This document shows, in pieces, positions 10,407 to 18,503 of a DNA stretch of 27,500 nucleotides. Each line of letters opens with the position of its first letter. Position 1 is the first letter of the stretch. The translations under genes were made by a program, and so were the position numbers. The notes under the pieces are model-generated. The model was not told where the DNA came from. It ran no database searches and saw only the letters and a list, made by a program, of their open reading frames with translations. Origin of the DNA: Cyanophora paradoxa (Eukaryota > Glaucocystophyceae > Cyanophorales > Cyanophoraceae); assembly GCA_004431415.1 (NCBI GenBank), contig QPMI01000705.1:1-27500 (forward strand), in the 5' to 3' direction.

Positions 10407-10805
10407 ATGAGTTTAGATGTTCGTGTAATTGCACCTAATAAAGTTATTTGGGCTAAAAATGCTGAAGAAGTAATTCTCCCAAGTCAATCTGGAATGTTAG
10501 GTATTTTAACTTCACATGCTCCTCTTTATACTGCTTTAAACACTGGCGTCATGAAAATTCGAAATGAAACCGGTTGGACTTCAATTGTTGTTATGGGTGG
10601 TTTTGTTGAAGTTGAAAAAAATGAAGTATTAGTCTTAGTTAATGCAGGGGAATATGTTGATGAAATCGATCTTTCCGCTGCTAAAAAAGATGTTGAAAAA
10701 GCTTTAGAAACATTCAATAGTGCTGAAGCTCCGAAAGAAAAGGAAGAAGCAGCTGAATTTTTAAAATATGCTCAAGCACGTTTAAAAGCAGTTGTTGATA
10801 AATAA
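10407..10805 (+). CDS. atpE: ATP synthase CF1 epsilon subunit
   Basis: A 132-residue subunit of the ATP synthase central stalk that couples rotation and inhibits ATP hydrolysis. The N-terminal beta-sandwich begins MSLDVRVIAPNKVIWAKNAEE and contains the GxMGILTSHAPLYTAL-like segment (G-M-L-G-I-L-T-S-H-A-P-L). The C-terminal half is the helical hairpin, rich in Lys, Glu and Ala. It starts 5 nt after atpB, so translation is probably coupled; in many land plants the two genes overlap instead. Confidence 0.98.
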   Translation: MSLDVRVIAPNKVIWAKNAEEVILPSQSGMLGILTSHAPLYTALNTGVMKIRNETGWTSIVVMGGFVEVEKNEVLVLVNAGEYVDEIDLSAAKKDVEKALETFNSAEAPKEKEEAAEFLKYAQARLKAVVDK

Positions 10806-10820
10806 CTTTATATAAAAATC

Positions 10821-10880
10821 TATAAGGAAAAATGCTTATTTATTATCTTCAAAGCGAAAAAGTTTTATTTTTCCTTTATA
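10821..10880 (+). terminator. Hairpin after atpE
   Basis: TATAAGGAAAAAT pairs with ATTTTTCCTTTATA (one bulge) across a 33 nt loop, followed by T-rich DNA. Confidence 0.6.
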
Positions 10881-11253
10881 TATTTTTATTGAATTTTAAA
10901 CTAAGAATTCTTTGAGTTTGAAATTTTTAATTAAATTATTAAAACAACGAAGTAATCTATCTGGTTGATAATTCTTTTAAAACTAAAAAAATTTTAATAT
11001 TATTCATTCAGACTCTATTATTAAAATAATAAAAAAATTTCTCGATTTTTCTTAAAAAAGTTAACAAAATAAAATACAAAAGATGTATATATATATTTAA
11101 ATATCTAAATATCTATTAAGATATAATAAAATTAGTAAGCCTAATTTACCTTAAATTATTCTTTAATACATATATACATACATATATTAATTAAAGAAAT
11201 GGTATTCAAAAATTGTAAAATTTTTATTTTAACTCTTTAGTAAATTCTTTATC
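10881..11253. other. AT-rich spacer atpE-petA
   Basis: No gene found. It has ATATCTAAATATCT repeats near 11098-11115 and a TACATATATACATACATAT tract near 11165-11185. G+C was about 13% over the stretch I counted (10921-11040). Confidence 0.7.
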
Positions 11254-12219
11254 ATGAAAATTTATAGACAAATAAAACAATCATTCTCTATAACAAAAAT
11301 CGTTTTTTCTTTTTTTATTAGTTTACTGTTAAATTTAGTTGCTCAACCAACAATTTGTCAAGCCTTCCCTATTTATGCTCAACAAGCATATCAAATTCCT
11401 AGAGAAGCAACAGGTCGTATTGTTTGTGCTAACTGTCATTTAGGTAAAAAGCCAGTTGAAATTGAAGTTCCACAAGCTGTTTTACCAAATACTGTTTTTG
11501 AAGCTGTTGTTAAAATTCCTATTGACAAAGGAGCTCAACAAATTCAAGCAAATGGACAAAAAGGCCCATTAAATGTTGGTGCTGTATTAATGTTACCAGA
11601 AGGTTTTAAATTAGCTCCAGCTGAACGTCTTTCCGAAGAATTAAAAGCTAAAACTGCAGGATTATATTTCCAACCCTATAGTGCAGATAAAGAAAATATT
11701 TTAGTAATTGGTCCTATTCCAGGTGATAAAAATCAAGAAATTATTTTCCCAATTTTATCTCCAAATCCAGAAACCAATAAAAATGTAAAATATTTAAAAT
11801 ATCAACTTCATGTTGGTGGAAATCGTGGACGTGGTCAAGTAAGTCCTACTGGTGAAAAAACTAATAATACTATTTACAATGCTTCTGTAAATGGTCGTAT
11901 TTCAGAAATTACTAAATTAGAAAATGGTGGTTATGAAATTACAATTACTACTAAAAATGGTGAAAGCAAAATTGAAACAATTCCTGCTGGACCAAGTTTA
12001 GTTGTTAAAAAAGGACAAACTATTAAAGCAGATCAACCATTAACAATTGACCCTAATGTGGGTGGTTTCGGTCAAATGGACACCGAAATTGTATTACAAA
12101 GTGCTGGTCGTGTTCAAGGTCTTATTGCCTTCTTCATTTCTGTAGTATTAGCACAAATTTTCTTAGTATTAAAGAAAAAACAATTTGAAAAAGTACAAGC
12201 TGCTGAAATGAATTTTTAG
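11254..12219 (+). CDS. petA: Cytochrome f precursor
   Basis: A 321-residue c-type cytochrome of the b6f complex that passes electrons to plastocyanin or cytochrome c6. Residues 1-37 are a Sec-type signal with a hydrophobic core. The mature protein would begin at Phe38 (FPIYAQQAY). The haem motif C58-A-N-C61-H62 then falls at 21, 24 and 25 of the mature protein, as in the family. The N-terminal amino group is the sixth haem ligand; position 1 is Phe here instead of the usual Tyr. A C-terminal anchor (about residues 286-305) and stromal tail [15 protein letters not shown] follow. No strong ribosome site. Confidence 0.98.
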   Translation: MKIYRQIKQSFSITKIVFSFFISLLLNLVAQPTICQAFPIYAQQAYQIPREATGRIVCANCHLGKKPVEIEVPQAVLPNTVFEAVVKIPIDKGAQQIQANGQKGPLNVGAVLMLPEGFKLAPAERLSEELKAKTAGLYFQPYSADKENILVIGPIPGDKNQEIIFPILSPNPETNKNVKYLKYQLHVGGNRGRGQVSPTGEKTNNTIYNASVNGRISEITKLENGGYEITITTKNGESKIETIPAGPSLVVKKGQTIKADQPLTIDPNVGGFGQMDTEIVLQSAGRVQGLIAFFISVVLAQIFLVLKKKQFEKVQAAEMNF

Positions 12220-12249
12220 TAAATTAGGACTATTAAAATTATTAATAAT

Positions 12250-12319
12250 AAAATGATGAGAATTTAGTATTATAAATGATTAACTTTATTTTTTAATATA
12301 TTAAATTTTCATCATTTTT
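12250..12319 (+). terminator. Hairpin after petA
   Basis: AAAATGATGAGAATTTA pairs with TAAATTTTCATCATTTT (one G-U) around a 34 nt AT-rich loop, about 30 nt after the petA stop. Confidence 0.65.
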
Positions 12320-12425
12320 ATAAAATTAAAACAAAATTTTTCAATTTTAATTTAATTTCTAATTCTTTTGTATAATTAAATTTAAGTATTTGTTTATATA
12401 AAAATTATTGTTGGTATTATTTACT

Positions 12426-12968
12426 ATGGGTTTAAATTACAATCAAGAAGATTTCATGGGTCTTGACCGTTTCTTCCAAGATGCTGTTTCTCATAACAAT
12501 ACAGATGCAAACGCAGCTTCTTCTATTGAAGTTGAAATGTATGAATGCGACTGTATGTATCCTACATTTGCTGAAATTGCACGTCGTTCTGGTCAACCTG
12601 AAATCGGTGCAATGTTTGATGCAATTGCTAAAGAAGAAGGTATGCATGCACAACTTTTAACTAAATTATATTCTGAACTTGAAGTTAAAGATTCTGCAGA
12701 AACATTAGAAGCAAAACGTCTTGTTTCTACAATCGAATCTCAAATCGATGCTGTTGCTTCTGATTCTCGTGGTTTACGTCGTGCATTAGAAACAGCATTA
12801 GAAGTAGAAACAATTGAAAGTCAAAAAACTTACCCAGCTTTTGCTAAATTAGCTGCAGAACAAGGAAACATGGAAGTAGCTACTGCATTTGAAGCTATTG
12901 TAAAATCCGAAACCAAACATGCTAATTGGGTAAAACGTGCTCTTGAAAATTTACTTGAAGTAGCATAG
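12426..12968 (+). CDS. Symerythrin (diiron rubrerythrin-like protein)
   Basis: A 180-residue ferritin-like four-helix protein. Its two halves repeat with a constant offset of 91 residues: E37/E128, E40/E131, Y45-P46/Y136-P137, F64/F155, E71xxH74/E162xxH165. This supplies two matched sets of Glu and ExxH iron ligands. There is no C-terminal rubredoxin domain, which separates it from classical rubrerythrin. From the ATG at 12426, residue 17 is Phe and residue 127 is Val, the pair I recall as cross-linked in symerythrin of Cyanophora paradoxa. That match fixes the start; a TTG 18 nt upstream is in frame but unlikely. Relatives reduce peroxide or O2; the physiological role here is unknown. It lies alone between petA and psaM, closed by a hairpin. 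Confidence 0.93.
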   Translation: MGLNYNQEDFMGLDRFFQDAVSHNNTDANAASSIEVEMYECDCMYPTFAEIARRSGQPEIGAMFDAIAKEEGMHAQLLTKLYSELEVKDSAETLEAKRLVSTIESQIDAVASDSRGLRRALETALEVETIESQKTYPAFAKLAAEQGNMEVATAFEAIVKSETKHANWVKRALENLLEVA

Positions 12969-12973
12969 TAAAT

Positions 12974-13020
12974 TTAATAATATTACCTATATAATTATTT
13001 TTTATAGGTAATATTATTAA
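12974..13020 (+). terminator. Hairpin between symerythrin and psaM
   Basis: An 18 bp perfect stem (12974-12991 with 13003-13020, core TACCTATA/TATAGGTA) and an 11 nt T-rich loop. Confidence 0.8.
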
Positions 13021-13052
13021 TCTCTTTGTTTTTTTTTAATGGAGAATACATT

Positions 13053-13148
13053 ATGTTAGCAGATGGTCAAATTTTTACTGCATTAGCAGTAGCATTAGTT
13101 CCTGGTATTTTAGCATTACGTTTAGCATTAGAATTATATAAATTTTAA
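13053..13148 (+). CDS. psaM: Photosystem I subunit XII (PsaM)
   Basis: A 31-residue single-span subunit of photosystem I. The sequence MLADGQIFTALAVALVPGIL then ALRLALELYKF matches PsaM, with the V-P-x-x-L-A-x-R-L core and the E-L-Y ending. PsaM sits near the trimer contact face in cyanobacterial PSI. GGAG lies 9 nt upstream of the ATG. The last codons are part of the 76 bp palindrome at 13135-13210, so the coding 3' end and the downstream hairpin share DNA. Confidence 0.95.
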   Translation: MLADGQIFTALAVALVPGILALRLALELYKF

Positions 13149-13210
13149 TGCATATTAAAGTTATCGATTAATATTAATCGATAACTTTAATATGCATTAA
13201 AATTTATATA
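13135..13210. repeat. 76 bp perfect palindrome overlapping the psaM 3' end
   Basis: Positions 13135-13172 are the exact reverse complement of 13173-13210, with no central spacer. The left arm contains psaM codons 29-31 and the stop. It probably also serves as the psaM terminator. The arm contains ATCGATTAAT at the centre and AATGCATATT, a 10-mer also found in the palindrome at 22127-22190. Confidence 0.96.
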
Positions 13211-13492
13211 TTTTCTTTTTAAGTTTCTTGAAAAATTTTATTAAAATACTTAATTTTAATTTTAAAAAATACGTATTTTAATTTTTAGTTATTTTTTTAT
13301 CTATTGAATAGAACTACGATAATTTTTTCTTAAAATTCTTCATTTAAGAATTAATCCATTTATAATACAAATAGCCGTAAAGAAACGTAAATATCTCTCA
13401 TTTTTTAATTTAAAGTATAAAAAACAAATTGAGCCAATTTCAATTCTCAAAAATTTGAGAGCATTTTTTATTTTAGATGGAGATTCTAAATT
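13211..13492. other. Spacer psaM-psbD with psbD leader
   Basis: AT-rich. A CTCAAA/TTTGAG palindrome at 13446-13459 lies in the psbD leader and GGAG at 13479-13482 is the ribosome site. I could not assign a convincing promoter. No gene seen. Confidence 0.65.
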
Positions 13493-14551
13493 ATGACAGT
13501 AGCTATTGGACGTAGCGACTCAGAACGTGGTTGGTTTGACGTTCTTGATGACTGGTTAAAAAGAGATCGATTTGTATTTCTTGGCTGGTCTGGTCTTTTA
13601 TTATTACCGTGTGCATACTTAGCAGTAGGTGCATGGTTTACAGGAACAACTTTTGTAACTTCTTGGTATACTCATGGTTTAGCAAGTTCTTATCTTGAAG
13701 GTTGTAACTTTTTAACAGCAGCGGTTTCTACACCAGCAAATAGTATGGGACATTCTATTTTATTTGTTTGGGGTCCTGAAGCTCAAGGTGATTTCACTCG
13801 TTGGTGTCAAATTGGTGGTTTATGGACATTTACTGCTTTACATGGAGCATTAGGTTTAATTGGCTTTACTTTACGTCAATTTGAAATTGCACGTTTAATT
13901 GGTTTAAGACCATATAACGCAATTGCTTTCTCTGGTCCTATTGCTGTATTTGTTTCCGTATTCCTATTATATCCTCTTGGTCAAGCTGGTTGGTTCTTTG
14001 CACCTAGTTTTGGTGTAGCAGCAATTTTCCGCTTCTTATTATTCTTCCAAGGTTTCCATAACTGGACTTTAAACCCATTCCACATGATGGGTGTAGCTGG
14101 TGTATTAGGTGCAGCTTTACTTTGTGCAATTCACGGTGCAACTGTGGAAAACACTTTATTTGAAGATGGTGATGGATCTAATACTTTCCCTGCATTCAAT
14201 CCAACTCAGGCTGAAGAAACTTATTCTATGGTAACTGCGAATCGTTTCTGGTCTCAAATCTTTGGTGTTGCATTCTCTAATAAACGTTGGTTACATTTCT
14301 TTATGTTATTTGTACCAGTTACAGGTTTATGGATGAGTGCTATTGGTGTTGTTGGTTTAGGTGTAAACTTACGTGCATATGATTTCGTATCTCAAGAAAT
14401 CCGTGCAGCGGAAGATCCTGAATTTGAAACATTCTATACCAAAAATCTTTTATTAAATGAAGGTATTCGTGCATGGATGGCAGTTCAAGACCAACCGCAT
14501 GAAAACTTTGTATTCTCTGAGGAGGTTTTACCACGTGGAAACGCTCTTTAA
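13493..14551 (+). CDS. psbD: Photosystem II D2 protein
   Basis: A 352-residue reaction-centre protein with five membrane spans; with D1 it binds P680, QA and the non-haem iron. It begins [27 protein letters not shown] and has Tyr160 (TyrD) at the standard position in [10 protein letters not shown]. The ending [15 protein letters not shown] is conserved. GGAG lies 10 nt before the ATG. Its last 17 nt overlap the start of psbC, the usual cyanobacterial and plastid layout. Confidence 0.99.
   Translation: MTVAIGRSDSERGWFDVLDDWLKRDRFVFLGWSGLLLLPCAYLAVGAWFTGTTFVTSWYTHGLASSYLEGCNFLTAAVSTPANSMGHSILFVWGPEAQGDFTRWCQIGGLWTFTALHGALGLIGFTLRQFEIARLIGLRPYNAIAFSGPIAVFVSVFLLYPLGQAGWFFAPSFGVAAIFRFLLFFQGFHNWTLNPFHMMGVAGVLGAALLCAIHGATVENTLFEDGDGSNTFPAFNPTQAEETYSMVTANRFWSQIFGVAFSNKRWLHFFMLFVPVTGLWMSAIGVVGLGVNLRAYDFVSQEIRAAEDPEFETFYTKNLLLNEGIRAWMAVQDQPHENFVFSEEVLPRGNAL
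14521..14525 (+). promoter_or_regulatory. Shine-Dalgarno sequence for psbC inside psbD
   Basis: GGAGG nine nucleotides before the GTG at 14535. It selects the GTG over the upstream in-frame ATGs at 14457 and about 14502. Confidence 0.85.
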
Positions 14552-15920
14552 TAGTTCTGTTGCTGTATCTGGACGTGACCAACAATCCACTGGCTTTGCA
14601 TGGTGGTCTGGTAACGCTCGTTTAATTAACCTTTCTGGTAAATTATTAGGTGCTCACGTAGCACATGCTGGTTTAATTGTATTCTGGACTGGTGCTATGA
14701 CTTTATTTGAAGTTGCGCATTTTATTCCAGAAAAACCAATGTATGAACAAGGGTTAATTTTACTTCCTCACTTAGCTACCCTTGGATGGGGTGTAGGTCC
14801 TGGTGGAGAAGTAATTGACGTTTATCCATACTTTGTTGTAGGTGTTTTACACTTAGTATCTTCTGCTGTTTTAGGTTTTGGTGGTTTATATCATGCAATC
14901 ATTGGACCTGAAGTATTAGAAGAATCTTTCCCATTCTTTGGATATGATTGGAAAGATAAAAATAAAATGACTACTATTATTGGTATTCATTTAATTCTTT
15001 TAGGAAGTGGTGCTTTACTTTTAGTATTAAAAGCAATGTTCTTCGGTGGTGTTTATGACACTTGGGCACCAGGCGGTGGAGATGTACGTGTAATTAGTAA
15101 TCCAACATTAAACCCAACAGTAATTTTTAGTTATATTACTAAATCTCCATGGGGTGGTGATGGTTGGATTGTTAGTGTAGATAATATGGAAGATATTATT
15201 GGTGGTCACATTTGGCTTGCTTTCATTTGTATCATCGGTGGTGTATGGCATATTTTAACCAAACCATTTAGCTGGGCACGTCGTGCTTTAGTTTGGTCTG
15301 GTGAAGCGTACTTATCTTACAGTTTAGCTGCTTTAGCTTTAATGGGCTTTATTGCAAACTGTTTTGTTTGGTTTAACAATACTGCTTATCCTAGTGAATT
15401 CTTTGGTCCAACTGGTCCAGAAGCTTCTCAAGCACAGGCATTTACTTTCTTAGTACGTGACCAACGTTTAGGTGCTAATGTAGGTTCTGCTCAAGGTCCT
15501 ACTGGTCTAGGTAAATACTTAATGAGATCTCCTTCTGGGGAAATCATTTTTGGTGGTGAAACAATGCGTTTCTGGGATACTCGTGCTCCATGGTTAGAAC
15601 CATTACGTGGGGCAAATGGTCTAGATTTAACAAAAATTAAATATGATATTCAACCATGGCAAGAACGTCGTGCAGCTGAATATATGACTCATGCTCCATT
15701 AGGTTCTTTAAACTCTGTAGGTGGTGTAGCAACAGAAATTAACTCTGTAAACTATGTATCTCCGCGCTCTTGGTTATCTACTTCTCATTTCGTATTAGGT
15801 TTCTTCTTATTCATTGGTCATTTATGGCATGCAGGTCGTGCTCGTGCGGCTAGTGGTGGATTTGAAAAAGGTCTTGATAGAGAAAACGAACCAGTTTTAT
15901 CTATGAAGCTTTTAGACTAA
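14535..15920 (+). CDS. psbC: Photosystem II CP43 antenna protein
   Basis: A 461-residue core antenna with six membrane spans and a large lumenal loop that helps hold the Mn cluster. I start it at the GTG giving (M)[19 protein letters not shown], because GGAGG lies 9 nt upstream and this is the start established in other plastids. The in-frame ATG at 14457 would add 26 residues read from psbD codons and unlike CP43. The lumenal loop motif [20 protein letters not shown], with the Glu and Arg near the Mn cluster, is present. A terminator hairpin follows. Confidence 0.98.
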   Translation: METLFNSSVAVSGRDQQSTGFAWWSGNARLINLSGKLLGAHVAHAGLIVFWTGAMTLFEVAHFIPEKPMYEQGLILLPHLATLGWGVGPGGEVIDVYPYFVVGVLHLVSSAVLGFGGLYHAIIGPEVLEESFPFFGYDWKDKNKMTTIIGIHLILLGSGALLLVLKAMFFGGVYDTWAPGGGDVRVISNPTLNPTVIFSYITKSPWGGDGWIVSVDNMEDIIGGHIWLAFICIIGGVWHILTKPFSWARRALVWSGEAYLSYSLAALALMGFIANCFVWFNNTAYPSEFFGPTGPEASQAQAFTFLVRDQRLGANVGSAQGPTGLGKYLMRSPSGEIIFGGETMRFWDTRAPWLEPLRGANGLDLTKIKYDIQPWQERRAAEYMTHAPLGSLNSVGGVATEINSVNYVSPRSWLSTSHFVLGFFLFIGHLWHAGRARAASGGFEKGLDRENEPVLSMKLLD

Positions 15921-15923
15921 TTT

Positions 15924-15960
15924 AAAAAAAGGTTATAAAAAATTTTTATAACCTTTTTTT
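15924..15960. terminator. Bidirectional terminator between psbC and psbK
   Basis: AAAAAAAGGTTATAAAAA pairs with TTTTTATAACCTTTTTTT, 18 bp with a single central base, flanked by more T residues. The two genes converge here, so it could serve both. Confidence 0.85.
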
Positions 15961-15994
15961 TTTTTATTAAACTAAAAGTTTATTTATTGTTTCT

Positions 15995-16132
15995 TTATTT
16001 AAATCCGATTGCTGCTTGCCAAACAAATGCTAAAAGAAGAAAGAAAAGAGGAATAATAGGTAAAATATCTACAATAGGATCAAATAAAGCATATGCTGCT
16101 GGTAATTTTGCTAAGAACAAACTCATTAACAT
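15995..16132 (-). CDS. psbK: Photosystem II protein K
   Basis: A 45-residue precursor of the single-span subunit PsbK. The mature part begins [20 protein letters not shown] and ends [10 protein letters not shown], the conserved pattern; the short N-terminal MLMSLFLA is removed in other organisms. Two ATGs are in frame, at 16130-16132 and 16124-16126. GAGG at 16141-16144 is 8 nt from the first and 14 nt from the second, so I take the first. It converges on psbC. Confidence 0.94.
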   Translation of the reverse strand: MLMSLFLAKLPAAYALFDPIVDILPIIPLFFLLLAFVWQAAIGFK

Positions 16133-16140
16133 AACTAAAA

Positions 16141-16144
16141 CCTC
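16141..16144 (-). promoter_or_regulatory. Shine-Dalgarno sequence for psbK
   Basis: GAGG on the minus strand, 8 nt from the ATG at 16132. It decides between two candidate starts. Confidence 0.65.
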
Positions 16145-16474
16145 AATATAAAAAAGTACGATATGTAAAATTTTATTTTTTCATATAAAAATGCTAACAT
16201 AAATTTTTTTAACTTTACTTAATCATTTTACTTGTCAAAAAGAAAAAGTGTTTTTTTTTTTAGAATTAATATTTCTATTTTTTAATTTAGTAAAATTAAT
16301 TGTTTTTAATCTTTTATAACTATTTTCCTATCATATAATATATAAATATAGATATATATATGTATATATATATATATATAAAGATATTTAGAAAATAAAT
16401 CTAAATATATTGTTTAGTTCGAAATTTTCAAATAAAATTCTAAACATTTTTCATAATTTAAAGGTGTCTTTACT
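16145..16474. other. Divergent spacer psbK-psbM
   Basis: Very AT-rich, with an alternating AT tract near 16340-16380. AAGGTG near 16461-16466 precedes psbM. No gene seen. Confidence 0.65.
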
Positions 16475-16591
16475 ATGGAAGTAAATATTCTTGGATTAAT
16501 TGCGACTGCATTATTTATTGTTATTCCAACATCATTTTTACTTATTTTATATATTCAAACTGTTGCTAGTGCAAAACAACAGGAACAATAA
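16475..16591 (+). CDS. psbM: Photosystem II protein M
   Basis: A 38-residue single-span subunit at the photosystem II dimer interface. [20 protein letters not shown] is almost the family consensus, and the helix runs from residue 5 to 27. The polar tail [11 protein letters not shown] is a few residues longer than in land plants. AAGGTG about 8 nt upstream serves as the ribosome site. Confidence 0.97.
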   Translation: MEVNILGLIATALFIVIPTSFLLILYIQTVASAKQQEQ

Positions 16592-16609
16592 ATTTTTTTA
16601 TTTGTAAAT

Positions 16610-16836
16610 ACCCCTATATCAAAAATATGTGTATATCTATAGATATAGAGAGAAAGAAAAAGAGTAACATATATATAAATCTATATATAAATATGAAGAT
16701 ACTTATATATATAAGTCTTGTTTTTAATAATCTATCTGCATTAATAGATAAACATATAATCTCCTACAAATAAAACTATATATATATATATATAATATAG
16801 ATATAAATTTGTAAATAAACAGAAATATATAGGGGT
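16610..16836. repeat. Nested AT-rich inverted repeats after psbM
   Basis: ACCCCTATAT (16610-16619) is complementary to ATATAGGGGT (16827-16836). Between them are further short hairpins, for example the ATACTTATATATATAAGT region near 16700, and an alternating AT tract near 16778-16795. No coding content. It may be a structured psbM 3' region or simply unstable AT-rich DNA. Confidence 0.55.
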
Positions 16837-16849
16837 TAATTTTTTATTA

Positions 16850-16930
16850 TGCGGATAGCGAGACTCGAACTCGCACAGATATTCTACACGCCCCTCAAGC
16901 GTGCGTGTCTACCAATTTCACCATATCCGC
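16850..16930 (-). tRNA. trnL-GAG: tRNA-Leu(GAG)
   Basis: An 81 nt class-II tRNA with acceptor GCGGATA/TATCCGC, discriminator A, D-arm GGTGAAATTGGTAGACAC and anticodon loop TTGAGGG (GAG). It reads CUU and CUC. This isoacceptor is missing from most plastids, which use UAG for the whole CUN box. Confidence 0.94.
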
Positions 16931-17213
16931 TAAAATAGTTTTAATTTCAAATGTTCTTATGAAAAATAAAATAGTATATATATATTAATTTATATCTACT
17001 TATATATATATATATTTATAATATATTGAATAATATTATATTGTAAATATCAAGTTTTTTAAATTTAAAAATAAAAGAGAATTTGGTTTTTAATAGACTT
17101 TAATTTTTTAAAAAATTCAAAAAATTTATATATATTATGCTTAGTAAACCATTCTATGAGATAAAATAGAGCAATAGAGCATAAATAGATTTTATAATTA
17201 GGAATTATAAACA

Positions 17214-17333
17214 ATGACTTCATCTTTAAGTGCATTTATTAACAGTCTTTTATGGGGCGCAATTGTTGTTGTTATCCCTTTATCTGCTGCGTTACTTTTT
17301 ATTAGTCAGAAAGATAAAATTCAACGTAATTAA
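17214..17333 (+). CDS. psbX: Photosystem II protein X
   Basis: A 39-residue single-span subunit next to cytochrome b559. The N-terminal MTSSLSAFINSLLWGAIVVV and the ending LLFISQKDKIQRN match PsbX of cyanobacteria and algae (I-S-Q-K-D-x-I-x-R). AGGA about 10 nt upstream is a plausible ribosome site. In land plants psbX is nuclear. It converges on the BioY-like gene through a shared hairpin. Confidence 0.95.
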   Translation: MTSSLSAFINSLLWGAIVVVIPLSAALLFISQKDKIQRN

Positions 17334-17344
17334 TTTCTTTTAAT

Positions 17345-17390
17345 ATTAAAAAAATTTCTATATAAATGTTTATATAGAAATTTTTTTAAT
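17345..17390. terminator. Bidirectional terminator between psbX and the BioY-like gene
   Basis: A 22 bp perfect stem (17345-17366 with 17369-17390) with only two central bases. The right arm overlaps the stop codon (17386-17388) of the minus-strand gene. Confidence 0.85.
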
Positions 17391-17952
17391 CTAAGATTTT
17401 TCTAAATAAAAATGCTAAAATACTTGTTAAGAAAATCATTACAAGTTGTGAAGGTAAAGGAATTAACGAATACATTATTAAATATGATTTCCAATGCTCC
17501 CAAGATTTTGAATGTAATAATAAACCAATAGCTCCATAGGCATGAATTACAAATAGTCCACTATACGAACTAATTAATATATTCAAAAGACTTAATTTTT
17601 TTTCAAAAGCTTTTTCTCCTGCTCTTTCACTTGCCCCAAAAGATCCTATAACGTAACCCCATGATGGGTCTTGAGTCATATCATAAGAGTTACCCGTCAT
17701 GTATAGTGGCTCCCCAAATATTCCTATAATTAAATATAATATTTGAGCATATTTTGCAGGAGTTGCTCCGCTTACACAACTAATAAATAAATTACTAGCA
17801 ACTTGAAAACTGATACCCATACGTAAATAAGTTGTATTAGTTTTATCAGCTATATCAAAAAGTGGTAATTCAAAGGGAGTAAAAAGTGCAAGAAGATTTA
17901 ATAAAAATCCAATAAACGTCCAAATTATGATAAAAGACTTTGTCGTTTTCAT
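17386..17952 (-). CDS. BioY-like membrane protein, putative biotin uptake component
   Basis: A 188-residue hydrophobic protein with about five or six predicted membrane segments (around residues 5-27, 45-62, 68-86, 122-146 and 158-184). The central stretch LYLIIGIFGEPLY followed by DPSWGYVIGSFGAS resembles the G-x-x-G-x-P-x-F ... P-T-x-G-Y-L-x-G-F motif of BioY, the substrate-binding S component of ECF biotin transporters. The inferred role is biotin import across the inner cyanelle membrane. The energising parts (EcfA/BioM, EcfT/BioN) are not in this window. The loop from residue 106 to 118 (TGNSYDMTQDPSW) is longer than I recall for BioY. Alternatively another small vitamin transporter. Confidence 0.65.
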   Translation of the reverse strand: MKTTKSFIIIWTFIGFLLNLLALFTPFELPLFDIADKTNTTYLRMGISFQVASNLFISCVSGATPAKYAQILYLIIGIFGEPLYMTGNSYDMTQDPSWGYVIGSFGASERAGEKAFEKKLSLLNILISSYSGLFVIHAYGAIGLLLHSKSWEHWKSYLIMYSLIPLPSQLVMIFLTSILAFLFRKILD

Positions 17953-18094
17953 TATTAATTTTTTCTTTTTTATTTATATAAGTTTTTTATTTATAAATAT
18001 TGTATTCCTATATGTTTTAATAAAAATTATATAATATTTCAGAACAAATAGTCAATAAAATTTTTATAAATTTATTTTTATACTAATTTATTTC

Positions 18095-18165
18095 AGCGGG
18101 CAGCGGGAATCGAACCCGCATCTTTAGCTTGGAAGGCTAAGGTTTTACCACTAAACCATGCCCGC
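18095..18165 (-). tRNA. trnG-UCC: tRNA-Gly(UCC)
   Basis: A 71 nt class-I tRNA with acceptor GCGGGCA/TGCCCGC, discriminator U and anticodon loop CTTCCAA (TCC). It has no intron, unlike trnG-UCC in land plants. Confidence 0.95.
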
Positions 18166-18260
18166 AAAAAATTTCTATTAGTATATTATACTATACTATA
18201 ATTAATTATTATTATTAATATTAATACTTAACAAATTTATTTTTTATATTTTATTTTAGA

Positions 18261-18458
18261 ATGTCGAATTTTTTTACTAATGTCTTACGTTATCCGCTCT
18301 TTTTAATTAGTTTTAGTTTAGGAATTTTTTTAACATTTTTTCGTTGGATTGAACCAATAACAAAAAAACCTCTTAATTTAATAGTTTTAATTATTTCTTT
18401 TGGAACAGTTTTAATGTTTCTTAATTTAACTTTTAAAGCAATGCTTGATTTAAATTAA
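18261..18458 (+). CDS. ycf33: Conserved plastid protein Ycf33
   Basis: A 65-residue membrane protein of the Ycf33 family. Residues 3-30 (NFFTNVLRYPLFLISFSLGIFLTFF) match the conserved N-V-x-R-Y-P-x-F start, and a second hydrophobic segment covers residues 38-56. The function is not established; in cyanobacteria it has been linked to cyclic electron flow around photosystem I. It converges on rps9 through a strong hairpin. Confidence 0.88.
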   Translation: MSNFFTNVLRYPLFLISFSLGIFLTFFRWIEPITKKPLNLIVLIISFGTVLMFLNLTFKAMLDLN

Positions 18459-18490
18459 AAATTAAGCAGCTTCCTCAGCTGCTTAATTTT
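18458..18490. terminator. Bidirectional terminator between ycf33 and rps9
   Basis: AAATTAAGCAGC pairs with GCTGCTTAATTT around a 7 nt loop. It contains five G-C pairs, unusual for this region, and serves the convergent ends of ycf33 and the alpha operon. Confidence 0.85.
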
Positions 18491-18503
18491 GAGTTTTTGG
18501 ATT

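Noticed and set aside
12408-12425. Six-codon upstream extension of symerythrin from a TTG
   Set aside because: No ribosome site, and the ATG at 12426 gives the residue numbering (F17, V127) recalled for the known protein.
14457-14534. Upstream extension of psbC to an in-frame ATG
   Set aside because: The added residues are psbD codons in another frame and do not resemble CP43. The GTG at 14535 has a well-placed GGAGG.
14340-14585. 81-codon minus-strand frame across the psbD-psbC junction
   Set aside because: It is antisense to two highly conserved genes, with a composition typical of a reverse-strand shadow.
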